Notes under the pieces: generated by a model
Told to the model about the DNA's origin: nothing
Seen by the model: the letters and a program-made list of their open reading frames with translations, nothing else
Databases searched by the model: none
Source of the DNA: Gemmatimonadaceae bacterium
GTDB taxonomy: Bacteria > Gemmatimonadota > Gemmatimonadetes > Gemmatimonadales > Gemmatimonadaceae
Direction of reading: 5' to 3'
NCBI GenBank assembly: GCA_019689955.1
Contig: JADGGM010000063.1
Coordinates: 1-9,600, forward strand
DNA length: 9,600 nt
Part shown: piece by piece, positions 1 to 6,524 of the stretch
How the letters are laid out: each line of letters begins with the position of its first letter
How positions within the stretch are numbered: the stretch's first letter is position 1
Translations under genes and position numbers: made by a program

Positions 1-60
1 CCCGCGCCGCCCCCCCCCCCCCCCCCCGCCCCGGCCGCCGCCCCCCCCCCCCCCCCCCCC
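1..60. repeat. C-rich low-complexity stretch, probable contig-end artefact
   Basis: The first 60 bases are almost all C, with unbroken runs of 18 C (10-27) and 20 C (41-60). In the frame of the downstream cas3 they would encode a polyproline tract, which is out of place just ahead of the conserved HD-domain segment that begins at 61. Two-colour sequencing chemistry creates poly-G tails, which read as poly-C on the other strand, so a corrupted contig edge is the simplest explanation. A genuine C-rich repeat cannot be excluded from sequence alone. Confidence 0.7.
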
Positions 61-342
61 GACTGGGACCTCGTGCTGCACCTTATCGCATCTCACCACG
101 GCCACTGCCGCCCGTTCGCCCCGCCAGTACCGGACCCGCAACCAACCAATGTGGAGGTCGTGGTGCAGGGCGAGACACTGCGCACCACGAGCGCCCACGG
201 GCTCGCGCGGCTGGACTCGGGTGTGTCGGACCGGTTCTGGCGGCTGGTGCGTCACTACGGTTGGTGGCGGCTGGCGTGGCTCGAGGCGATCCTGCGACTG
301 GCTGATCACCGCGCCAGCGAAGCGCAAGGAAGCGAGATATGA
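61..342 (+). CDS. cas3: Type I-G CRISPR-associated Cas3, C-terminal HD-nuclease end (partial)
   Basis: This is the last 93 or so codons of a Cas3 helicase-nuclease, the enzyme that unwinds and degrades target DNA after Cascade binding. The frame stays open to the window start, but only the part from 61 looks like protein ([14 protein letters not shown]...). In type I-G the HD domain lies at the C-terminus of Cas3. The remnant shows its distal part: the SHHG...RPF segment, then [15 protein letters not shown], then the closing LADHRAS helix. The helicase and the first HD motifs would lie upstream and are missing. The stop (TGA, 340-342) overlaps the next gene's start as ATGA, which indicates translational coupling. 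The call rests on remembered family patterns; the subtype is supported by the neighbour. Any start codon placed inside the window would be artificial. Confidence 0.75.
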   Translation, partial: DWDLVLHLIASHHGHCRPFAPPVPDPQPTNVEVVVQGETLRTTSAHGLARLDSGVSDRFWRLVRHYGWWRLAWLEAILRLADHRASEAQGSEI

Positions 343-1334
343 ATCCGCACAACGAGATCCCGCTGCCGGGGCTGGATGGTGGCACACCGCTGGGTTTCTT
401 GGCCGGGCTTGGCGTGCTCCGGGTCCTCGATCGCCGCGAAGGCGGCCGGTCGAAGGACGAACCGCGGCTCTCGTGGCGGCTGGACGACCGCTGGCACCCC
501 GTGGTCCACGGCATCGAAGGTGATCTGGAGACGATCGTGCAGCATGTCACGCGCGATGCCGAGGCCTGGGATGATGCCCCGGTCCTCCGCTTCCGGTACC
601 CGAAGCGCGAGAAGCGCGGCGTGAAGCACGTTGGCGCGCTGGCGGCGCCGGCCGCCGTTTATCGTGCCTGGCTAAGGAGCCGGTTGGACGCCGGCGACCT
701 GGAAACCCTCGAGTATGCCGCTGCCCTCGCCTTCGAGGCCGCGAATGAACCGAAGAAGGGGGGCGTTACCGAGAAGGAGCTGCGCGAGCACGGCATTCTC
801 TATGATGACGCGGCGCCTGTCGACCGCAGCACCCTGCCCACCGCTTTCGATTTCACGAGTCGCAACGCGCAGTTCCTGGAGCAGGTGGAGGAGATCCGGA
901 GGACGGTGGATGCGGGCAGCATTCTCAATACGCTCCGTGATGGGGCGTCCGACCCGCGCGCGGCCAGGACGCTGGACTGGGACCCGGCAGCGGATGCGCC
1001 CGGCGCGATCTACGCCGGGCGCCTCGTGGGGCTGCGGCCCGCGGCCGAGTGGCTCGCCTTCCGCGGGCTCGCGTTCTTTCCCGTTGCCGGGCGAGGCGAG
1101 GTGTTGCGCACCACTGCGTGCCGCGGACGGAGGAAAGACGGTGAATTCATCTGGCCGCTTTGGGAAGTGCCCGCCACCTCCGCCACGATCGCCTCGCTGC
1201 TGCGATCACCGGGCATCGACGCGCTCGGCACGGCAGCGCGCCAGGAGCGGGGAATCGCGCAGGTGTTCCGATCCCGGCTGAAGAAGAAGGCGGATGGCTA
1301 CTCCGGCATGTTCGCGCCGAGCGAGCCGGTGTAG
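339..1334 (+). CDS. Type I-G CRISPR Cas8-like / 'Cas3-extension' family protein
   Basis: A 331-residue protein that looks intact. Residues 7-30 ([20 protein letters not shown] and following) match the opening of Csx17/Cas8u-type proteins of subtype I-G, which carry an LPG...PL..YL.ALGVLR pattern. Residues 239-276 ([11 protein letters not shown], then TTACRGR, then FIWPLWEVP) match their C-terminal block, in which a TT.R segment is followed by F.WPLW. Such proteins are thought to act as large-subunit-like parts of the type I-G effector; this particular branch, found directly behind Cas3, has no role I can state. It starts at the ATG inside the ATGA overlap with cas3, with AAGGA at 326-330 correctly spaced. 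The other effector genes (csb1, csb2) are not in the window. Family assignment is from memory of motifs, so Csx17 versus a separate Cas3-linked family is undecided. Confidence 0.68.
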   Translation: MNPHNEIPLPGLDGGTPLGFLAGLGVLRVLDRREGGRSKDEPRLSWRLDDRWHPVVHGIEGDLETIVQHVTRDAEAWDDAPVLRFRYPKREKRGVKHVGALAAPAAVYRAWLRSRLDAGDLETLEYAAALAFEAANEPKKGGVTEKELREHGILYDDAAPVDRSTLPTAFDFTSRNAQFLEQVEEIRRTVDAGSILNTLRDGASDPRAARTLDWDPAADAPGAIYAGRLVGLRPAAEWLAFRGLAFFPVAGRGEVLRTTACRGRRKDGEFIWPLWEVPATSATIASLLRSPGIDALGTAARQERGIAQVFRSRLKKKADGYSGMFAPSEPV

Positions 1335-1389
1335 CGCGCGGGCGGGCACGGGCCGGGCGGCATTATAGGGCGACGCCACGGATCGGCCA

Positions 1390-1518
1390 GTGCCGGCAGC
1401 GCCTGGCCCGGACGGCGATAGCCCTGCCGGCGAGACGGCGGCCACCAGCGCCGGTGACCTCCTCCCCGTGCGCATGCTGAACGAGTACCTCTACTGCTGT
1501 TCAACGCCCGGCGCATAA
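1390..1518 (+). pseudogene. cas4-cas1: Cas4-Cas1 fusion, N-terminal fragment only
   Basis: A short frame from GTG 1390 to TAA 1516-1518 encodes 42 residues. Its core, DLLPVRMLNEYLYC, is the conserved start of the Cas4 nuclease domain in type I-G Cas4-Cas1 fusions, where it normally continues as YCPRLFYLEW; the cysteine is the first 4Fe-4S ligand. Here the sequence departs straight after that cysteine and stops six codons later. The intact protein would be over 500 residues and would process and integrate new spacers. Position supports the call: the cas1 fusion commonly follows cas3 and the large-subunit genes in type I-G loci. The start is the only GTG/ATG between the in-frame TAG at 1366 and the motif, but no strong ribosome binding site precedes it. 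No Cas1 or Cas2 sequence follows. Confidence 0.62.
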
Positions 1519-1759
1519 TGGCACATTCCGCGCATTGCCGCGAAGACGAGGGGCGCTTTGCACTGCCTATCTGCCGCTTTCCTGGGATCCGCAGCTCTTC
1601 TTCGACGAGGAGCTCACGGTGCGAGCGCCCAGACGGGCCGACGGGACGCGCGCGAGCATCCGCGCGCAGGCGGGACGGCCGCCGCAAGCCCGCCCGGCGC
1701 GCGGGGCGGTTCCGATATCGAGGGGGCGAGGGATCCGTCGCTTTGTGACTGGGGTCATC
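1519..1759. other. Gene-poor scar between cas fragment and lipoprotein fragment
   Basis: I recognise no gene in these 240 bases. All frames stay open for long distances because of the high GC. One + frame (1535 onward) reads YLPLSWDPQLFFDEELTV at about 1568-1621, which looks more protein-like than its arginine-rich surroundings and could be a short piece of a lost gene, but I cannot name it. No CRISPR repeat, tRNA or clear terminator is visible. Confidence 0.4.
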
Positions 1760-1850
1760 ATGGCGATGCGCTCGCTGGCCCTCCTTCTCACCGCCTTTCT
1801 TTTCATCGGCTGTTAGGCGACGGAATCGAGCGCCGACACGACGCTCCCGC
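1760..1850 (+). pseudogene. Truncated lipoprotein: signal peptide with stop right after the lipobox Cys
   Basis: From ATG 1760 (or 1766) the frame reads [18 protein letters not shown] and then TAG at 1814-1816. It has a charged start, a hydrophobic core and an FIGC lipobox-like end, so it matches a bacterial lipoprotein export signal. Beyond the stop the same frame continues [12 protein letters not shown], the small polar, Ser/Thr-rich linker expected after a lipobox. This suggests a real lipoprotein gene with one nonsense change, or a sequencing error, at the codon after the cysteine. Shortly after that, by about 1855, the sequence turns into DUF499 coding sequence in another frame, so the mature protein is lost in any case. 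GGGGT at 1751-1755 could serve as a weak ribosome binding site. Confidence 0.5.
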
Positions 1851-1895
1851 CCCGCGTCCGACACGCAGGGCTCACCCCACACGCAAGCCGATGAC

Positions 1896-2759
1896 GTGGA
1901 GGTCGGTGGCATCCGCGGGCGCGAAGCGCTCGATCGACTGCGGAACGTCGTGGGGCGAGTCGAGTCATCCTGGCGACCGGCGACCGCCGAGGAAGGCTTC
2001 GAGATCGTCCGGCGGCGGCTGTTCGAGCCACTCGCAGGACCCGAGGCGTACAAGCAGCGCGACGTGACCGCCCGTGCGTTCGCGGATCTGTACCGCGCGC
2101 AGGCCGCTGAGTTCCCGCCTGAGTGCAAGAGCAGCGACTACGAGAAGCGGATTCAGGCCGCGTTCCCCATTCACCCGGAGATCTTCGACCGGCTCTACGA
2201 GGACTGGTCCACGCTCGTCAAGTTCCAGCGCACGCGCGGTGTGCTGCGGTTGATGGCTGCGGTGATCCACAGTCTGTGGGAGAAGGGCGACCGGACCCCG
2301 CTGATCCTGCCCTCGACCATCCCGATGGACGACGCGCGCGTCCAGTTCGAGTTGACGCGGTATCTGCCGGACAACTGGGTGCCGATCATCGAGAAGGACG
2401 TGGACGGTTCGAGCTCGCTGCCACTGAAGATCGACCGCGAGGTGCCGACCCTCGGCAAGCTGCACGCCACACGGCGCGTGGCTCGCACCATTTACCCGGG
2501 TTCCGCACCCACGGCGGCCACCGCGCATCGCGGAAGCCAGTACGACTTCGCGGACGGCTTCGCGCGCCACATGCGGGATGCGCTGCCGCACGCCTCGTTC
2601 ATCGGCTTCACCGGCACACCGATCGAGCTTGCGGACGCCAACACGCGCGCGGTATTCGGTAACTACGTCAGTATCTACGACATCCAGCGCGCCGCGCAGG
2701 GCGGCGCGACGGTGCCCATCTACTACGAGAGCAGACCAAGGCCCCGTTCCGACTCGTGA
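1896..2759 (+). pseudogene. Chimeric ORF: DUF499 middle segment joined to HsdR helicase segment
   Basis: One 287-residue frame carries pieces of two unrelated defence proteins. Residues 1-213 match the middle of DUF499 (PF04465) proteins, large ATPase-like proteins usually found beside DUF1156 DNA methylases in defence islands; typical stretches are [53 protein letters not shown] and [18 protein letters not shown]. Residues 214-280 match the HsdR motor of type I restriction enzymes: [18 protein letters not shown], the FTGTP motif (238-242), and on to IYYESR. The two meet at Ala-His-Arg (210-212). The GTG start is only the first available start: in-frame DUF499-like sequence ([13 protein letters not shown]) begins at about 1857, and the protein's N-terminal part (several hundred residues) is absent. 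After IYYESR the frame is lost and ends in TGA. Almost certainly non-functional; both family calls are firm by motif. Confidence 0.8.
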
Positions 2760-3044
2760 TCGTGCGCGACATGTGGCTCAGGGGCTTCGACGCGCCCAGC
2801 CTCCACGCGATGTCCCTCGACGACCCCATGCGCGGCCACGGCCTCATGCAGGCAATCGCTCGCGTCAACCGTATATTCAAGGAGAAAGCTAGGCGCGCTG
2901 GTGGTCGACTACCTGGGCCTGGCGCACGAACTGAAGGCGGCGTTTGCCACGTGCACCGAGAGCGGCGGCGCCGGACGCACGGCGTTGAACCGGGAAGAAG
3001 CAGTGGCACTGCGGGACGGTCGATCTTTCAGCGCTCGGAACTGA
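2732..3044 (+). pseudogene. hsdR: HsdR (type I restriction subunit R) fragment, frameshifted
   Basis: This is the later part of the same HsdR helicase, in a different frame from the 1896 ORF. From 2732 it reads [20 protein letters not shown] and continues to [18 protein letters not shown], the last helicase motifs including QAIARVNR. At AAA 2885-2887 the frame slips by one base: removing one A restores [20 protein letters not shown] in the third frame, which runs to TGA at 3042-3044. Between IYYESR (ending 2735) and this piece, the stretch of HsdR linking the two helicase lobes, probably more than 100 residues, is missing. Homology fades after the residues EEAVA at about 3010, and the C-terminal HsdM-binding region is gone. 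No HsdM or HsdS gene is present. Confidence 0.8.
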
Positions 3045-3100
3045 AGTCGTGGTGAACCCCAAGGCTACTCCCTCGCTCATGGGCGGACGTCGTCGAGCTC

Positions 3101-3802
3101 GTGAAGAGCGCGGGATTGGCCATCCCCATCAGAGAGCCTGACTTGGCACTCTTTTCTAAGTTCCTACCATTCGGGCGCAGGCCGTCTTCGCTCTCAGCGC
3201 GCGCTGAGGACCGGATCACGGAGTCGCGCGTGATCCACGGCATCCGCGTGGACGTCATCAACACCCGCCCGGACATCGACACGGCGCGCGTGTTCCGGCG
3301 CGCGGAGTCGGTGCTGGCGCTCGTGCAGACGTACCAGCCGTGGCGCCTGGCGCACCTGCGGCGCGACTTGCGGGGCATCCTCGTCAAACGCTATCCTTGC
3401 CGCGGCGCGTACCTCGGCGACACACAGGCGTGCCTGCTGGAGCTCACGTTCATGGCGAACGATGCGTTCACCGACGCCCAGGTCGCGGCGACGCTCGTAC
3501 ACGAGGGGACGCACGCGCGCCTCGACCATCTCGTCCGCCGATACGGCATCGCCTCCTACACCGATGCCCCGGCGCGGCACGAGCGGATCTGCCGGCGAGC
3601 GGAGCTCGAGCTCGGGCTGGCCGTTCCCGACGGCGGCCCCGTCGTGGAGCGCGCGCGGGCAGCCATGGCGCTGGCCGACGATGAGGTGGCCCCCGCGATC
3701 GACTGGCGCGAGGCGGGCCGCCAGGTCACCCTCGCCGACGCGCAGGCGCTCCGCGAGAAGGGGGGGGAGATAGCCCGCGTTCACTACCCACCTTTCCCGT
3801 GA
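3101..3802 (+). CDS. Putative HExxH metal-dependent protein of unknown function
   Basis: A 233-residue protein with no signal peptide. The central segment TLVHEGTHARLD holds an HEGTH motif (134-138), the HExxH signature of zinc metallopeptidases. Glutamates 161 and 168 in RHERICRRAELE lie 23-30 residues further on, where gluzincin-type enzymes place their third ligand. The region before it (about 44-120) appears to be part of the same domain, and two cysteines (100, 111) flank it. I recall similar unnamed proteins with a VHE.THARL pattern in environmental bacteria but know no function, so activity is inferred. The start is uncertain: GTG 3101 lacks a clear ribosome binding site, the frame is open upstream to 3056, and GTG 3230 (VIHGIRV) is another option. 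The first 40 residues look less conserved and may come from the scar upstream. A run of eight G (3760-3767) near the 3' end could hide an indel. Confidence 0.6.
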   Translation: MKSAGLAIPIREPDLALFSKFLPFGRRPSSLSARAEDRITESRVIHGIRVDVINTRPDIDTARVFRRAESVLALVQTYQPWRLAHLRRDLRGILVKRYPCRGAYLGDTQACLLELTFMANDAFTDAQVAATLVHEGTHARLDHLVRRYGIASYTDAPARHERICRRAELELGLAVPDGGPVVERARAAMALADDEVAPAIDWREAGRQVTLADAQALREKGGEIARVHYPPFP

Positions 3803-3838
3803 GGGCGCTCGCGCGAACATGAGGACGCTCGTTCGAAA
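3799..3838. repeat. Imperfect 20-bp tandem duplication spanning a start codon
   Basis: Bases 3799-3818 and 3819-3838 are adjacent copies agreeing at 15 of 20 positions (shared core TGAGG.CGCTCG). The first copy contains the stop of the upstream gene and GAGGG; the second contains the ATG of the membrane protein gene. It may be a small local duplication that set the spacing between the two genes. Confidence 0.45.
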
Positions 3839-4223
3839 CCGGGTGGCGCTGGCGTTCGCCGCCAGCTTTCTCACTGTCGGCATCCCCTACTGGATGATCC
3901 CGTTTGGCTCCGATCGGTTCAGTCTCCCCGAAGCGCTGATCGGGCCCGGCCTCATCGTGGTCATCCTGGCGGCGCTGGCGCTTCGCGCGCTCCGAACCGC
4001 CTCGTTCGTGAAGGTCACGTGCGTCCTGGGATCATCCGTCCCCGCCGCCGCCTTCGCGCGCGTGGCCGAGGACGTCGTGAAGGATCCAACGTCTCACAAC
4101 CTCTGGCCGTTCGAGATCGCGATCGCGCTCCCGATCGGATTCGGCTGCGCCCTCGCCGGGGCGGTGGTGGGGAGCCTGTTCGCCTTCATCACCGCCGAGC
4201 GAGGTCAGGGCGAGAACCGGTGA
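3819..4223 (+). CDS. Small integral membrane protein, unknown function
   Basis: A 134-residue hydrophobic protein with about four membrane segments: roughly 9-29, 38-57, 62-82 (weaker, with VLGSSVPAAAFA) and 98-124. It starts basic (MRTLVRNR) and ends in a short polar tail, EEHG-like in character (TAERGQGENR). I see no motif that assigns it to a transporter or enzyme family. It begins 16 bases after the stop of the HEGTH gene, with GAGGG at about 3801-3805 as a distant possible ribosome binding site, so the two are probably one transcription unit. One could speculate that the pair works together at the membrane, but nothing in the sequence proves it. Confidence 0.62.
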   Translation: MRTLVRNRVALAFAASFLTVGIPYWMIPFGSDRFSLPEALIGPGLIVVILAALALRALRTASFVKVTCVLGSSVPAAAFARVAEDVVKDPTSHNLWPFEIAIALPIGFGCALAGAVVGSLFAFITAERGQGENR

Positions 4224-4232
4224 GGAGCGCGC

Positions 4233-4273
4233 GCGGCGCGCGACGGAGCCCGGCCGGCATCGTCGCGCGCCGC
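4233..4273. terminator. 13-bp inverted repeat between convergent genes
   Basis: Bases 4233-4245 (GCGGCGCGCGACG) are perfectly complementary to 4261-4273 across a 15-base loop. The repeat fills the 66-base gap between the converging membrane-protein gene and the phosphoesterase gene, where a bidirectional terminator is expected. Neither side has a T tract, so it would be a non-canonical or Rho-assisted terminator. In such GC-rich DNA a chance hairpin is possible. Confidence 0.5.
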
Positions 4274-4289
4274 CGGCGCACCGCCCGCC

Positions 4290-5483
4290 TTACCGCGACG
4301 CCGTGGCGTTGGTGTACACGTCCGCGCCGAACGCCACTAGCCCCCGCTGCCCCGCGTACCCCAGGTGCTCGAGCCCGAACAGGTCCTCGATGCTCCGCAG
4401 CAGGCTGTAGTGGTTGTACGGTGTGTTCGACACCGTGCCGGGGCGGATGAACGGTGACACGAGCACCGCGCCGATCCGCCCGCCGCCCGGCCCACGCACC
4501 CCGGCCGCCTTCACGTTCGGCCCCGATTGCTCGTTGCAGCACGCGCTCGCGTCTGATGACGATGCCTCGTCGAACGTCACGATCAGCAGACCGCTCTCGC
4601 GGAACGCCGGCGACTTGAGGATCCGCGGGACCCACGTGCGGAGCCACGCGTTCGCCGAGACGAGCCCGCCGGGGGAACCGTCGACGCACGGCGAGTCATG
4701 GCCGTCGTTGCAGAGGTTCGGGGTGATGAACGCGAAGTTCGGCGTCGTGGCCGCGGAGCGGAGGTCCGCCTCCAGCGCCGGGAGAGGAACGACGTTCGAG
4801 TCGCACGCCGGCGAGTCGATGATCGAGTGGAAGTACATGAACGGATTGTGCTTCGTCGCGTACTGGTCGAGCGGGTGCGACCCGCTCGCCTTCTGCGCGC
4901 CCTCCGTCGGGTCCACCGCCCCCACCGGCGGATGCGCGCACGTCTTCGGCTCGCGCGTGGGGTCGTTCCCCATGTCCTCCATGTACCCCTTCCACGTCAG
5001 CTTTCGCTCCATGAGCTGGTCGGCCAGCGTGCGCACGCTGCGCGGGTACACGCACCCGCGCCCCACCACCTGCCCATCCGGCGCGGTCCCGGTCTGCACG
5101 AAGTCGACGAACTTCGCGCAGTCGGCCTGCGTCTCGGGCGTCGGGGCCTGGCCGCTGATGATCGCGAGATAGTTGTTCAGGCTGTAGTGGCCGATCCCGT
5201 AGTACTGCGTGAGGAGCGCGCCGCGCTTGACGAGCGTGTCCGCGAGGTACGGGGCGGGGGACCCGGGGCCGAACGTTTTCTCGTAGCTCTTGTTCTCGAG
5301 CAGGATCACGAAGACGTGCCGGATGGGCGGGAGCGGCGCCGTCTCTCGCGCGGCCGGTCCCCCTCCGGTGGCGCCGGCCTTGGGCGACGGGTCGCCGCAC
5401 ACGAACGCGCTGCTCGCGAGCGCCGCGGCCACGGCGATGGCGATGCCGGCGGCGCGTCTCGTCCCTCTCGAGGATCTCACCAT
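4290..5483 (-). CDS. Exported phosphoesterase (phospholipase C / acid phosphatase family, PF04185)
   Basis: A 397-residue member of the phosphoesterase family that includes non-specific phospholipase C and AcpA-type acid phosphatases, within the alkaline-phosphatase-like superfamily. Residues 1-27 form an export signal (arginine-rich start, AIAVAAALASSA); a cysteine follows at 29 but in AFVC, a poor lipobox. Family landmarks in order: HVFVILLENKSY (56-67), with the metal-binding Glu-Asn; GHYSLNNYLAIISG (98-111), near the expected nucleophile; ITPNLCNDGHDSPC (253-266); LIVTFDE (300-306), a second metal-binding pair; and NHYSLLRSIEDLFGLEHLGY at the end. Nine cysteines outside the cytoplasm suggest disulfides. 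It would hydrolyse phosphate esters, perhaps phospholipids, for phosphate supply, but the substrate is not readable. ATG 5483 has GAGAGG about 8 bases upstream. It lies 70 bases behind the esterase gene on the same strand. Confidence 0.88.
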   Translation of the reverse strand: MVRSSRGTRRAAGIAIAVAAALASSAFVCGDPSPKAGATGGGPAARETAPLPPIRHVFVILLENKSYEKTFGPGSPAPYLADTLVKRGALLTQYYGIGHYSLNNYLAIISGQAPTPETQADCAKFVDFVQTGTAPDGQVVGRGCVYPRSVRTLADQLMERKLTWKGYMEDMGNDPTREPKTCAHPPVGAVDPTEGAQKASGSHPLDQYATKHNPFMYFHSIIDSPACDSNVVPLPALEADLRSAATTPNFAFITPNLCNDGHDSPCVDGSPGGLVSANAWLRTWVPRILKSPAFRESGLLIVTFDEASSSDASACCNEQSGPNVKAAGVRGPGGGRIGAVLVSPFIRPGTVSNTPYNHYSLLRSIEDLFGLEHLGYAGQRGLVAFGADVYTNATASR

Positions 5484-5553
5484 GAAGGCCTCTCGTCGGA
5501 TGGATGAACAGGGTGAACGTCCGAAGGGTGCGATGCGGACCGGAGACGATGGC

Positions 5554-6504
5554 TCATCGCGCGATGTGCGCCCCGATCCATGCGAGGCTCTCCCCCACGT
5601 GCGCGCTCCAGTAGGTCCAATCGTGGCTGCCGGGCCACTCCGCGTACGCGTGCTGGACGTGGCGCGCGGTCAGCTCGGCGTGAAAGGCGCGGTTCTCGTC
5701 CGCCAGGTGGTCGTCCATCCCCACGTCGAGGAAGATGGCCGGGATCATCGACGGCCGCGTCGCCAGCAGCCGCTCCAGCCGCCACAGCGGATCGCGGGAT
5801 CGCCACGCGGCCATGTCATCCCCGAACGGGAGGCGCATCCAGGGCCAGAGGTGCCCCAGTGCGGCGCGGACCTGGGCGATGTCGGTGGCGTAGCGGAGCG
5901 GGGGAGCGAAGGGGTGCGGGCCGGTGTAGAGCGGGCTCACCACCCCGCTGTGGCTCGCGGCCGCGGACCAGATCTCCGGGTACTCGAAGGCCAGGATCAT
6001 CGCGCCGTACCCCCCCATGCTGAGCCCCGCGATCGCGCGGTGCGCGCGGTCGGGGATCGTGCGGTACGCCGAGTCGACGTGCGCCACGAGGTCGCGCGCG
6101 ATGTAGTCGTCGTAGTGGAGCCAGGGGACGCAGTAGTCTCTGGCTGGCTCGTGGAGCGTGGAGTCGTGCAGGCAGGCGCTGTACCCGCCGAGGGTGTTCC
6201 ACGTGGTGTACCAGCCGTCGTCGCCGTCGGGCATGACGACGATCATCTCCGGGCCCCCGGCGGCGATGAGCGAGTCCATCGCCGCGTCCAGGTGCCCGTG
6301 CTCCACCCAGTCGCGCTCGCTCCCGTGGAGCCCGTGGAGGTAGTACGCGACGGGGTACCGCCGCGCGCGGTCCTGCTCGTACGAGGGGGGGAGGTAGACC
6401 CGGTAGTGCTTGTAGACGCCGAGGGCCTGGGACCAGAGGCTGTCCGTCCGCACGGTGCCGTGCGCGGGGAGCGCGATGCCGAGCGCGAGGAGGAGGCCGA
6501 GCAT
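5554..6504 (-). CDS. Exported alpha/beta-hydrolase, esterase D / antigen 85-like family (PF00756)
   Basis: A 316-residue esterase. A short hydrophobic leader (MLGLLLALGIALPAHG) suggests export. The fold markers are HYRVYLPPSYE (33-43), YYLHGLHGSERDW (54-66, oxyanion-hole region), the nucleophile elbow GLSMGGYGA (Ser162), a catalytic acid in IFLDVGMDDHL (likely Asp264) and the histidine in WPGSHDWTYW (His294), so the triad looks complete. Related enzymes hydrolyse S-formylglutathione, feruloyl esters, siderophore esters or transfer mycolates; the leader argues against the cytoplasmic formylglutathione role, and the substrate is otherwise unknown. The frame is open upstream into sufU on the same strand, but that part is arginine-rich shadow sequence; ATG 6504 is chosen because it opens the hydrophobic leader. 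It follows the sufU stop by 20 bases and has no visible Shine-Dalgarno sequence, so translation may depend on the upstream gene. Confidence 0.87.
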   Translation of the reverse strand: MLGLLLALGIALPAHGTVRTDSLWSQALGVYKHYRVYLPPSYEQDRARRYPVAYYLHGLHGSERDWVEHGHLDAAMDSLIAAGGPEMIVVMPDGDDGWYTTWNTLGGYSACLHDSTLHEPARDYCVPWLHYDDYIARDLVAHVDSAYRTIPDRAHRAIAGLSMGGYGAMILAFEYPEIWSAAASHSGVVSPLYTGPHPFAPPLRYATDIAQVRAALGHLWPWMRLPFGDDMAAWRSRDPLWRLERLLATRPSMIPAIFLDVGMDDHLADENRAFHAELTARHVQHAYAEWPGSHDWTYWSAHVGESLAWIGAHIAR

Positions 6505-6524
6505 GTGATGGTGGGAGGGGGGGA

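Noticed and set aside
1..1600. CRISPR array near the cas genes
   Set aside because: No repeated 28-37 base unit with regular spacing is visible; the C runs at 1-60 are homopolymers, not repeats with spacers.
1298..2128. 276-codon minus-strand open frame over the scar
   Set aside because: It is Arg/Ser/Pro-rich with no recognisable motif and is opposite the recognised Cas4-Cas1, lipoprotein and DUF499 fragments on the + strand.
1896..2759. Possible novel functional DUF499-HsdR fusion protein
   Set aside because: It lacks the N-terminal part of DUF499, the HsdR nuclease domain, the DEAH acid residues and the later helicase motifs in frame, so a remnant is far more likely than a new enzyme.
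3758..3768. Frameshift at the run of eight G near the end of the HEGTH gene
   Set aside because: The frame downstream is short and ends in a plausible position 16 bases before the next gene; without homologs there is no evidence that the run is miscounted.
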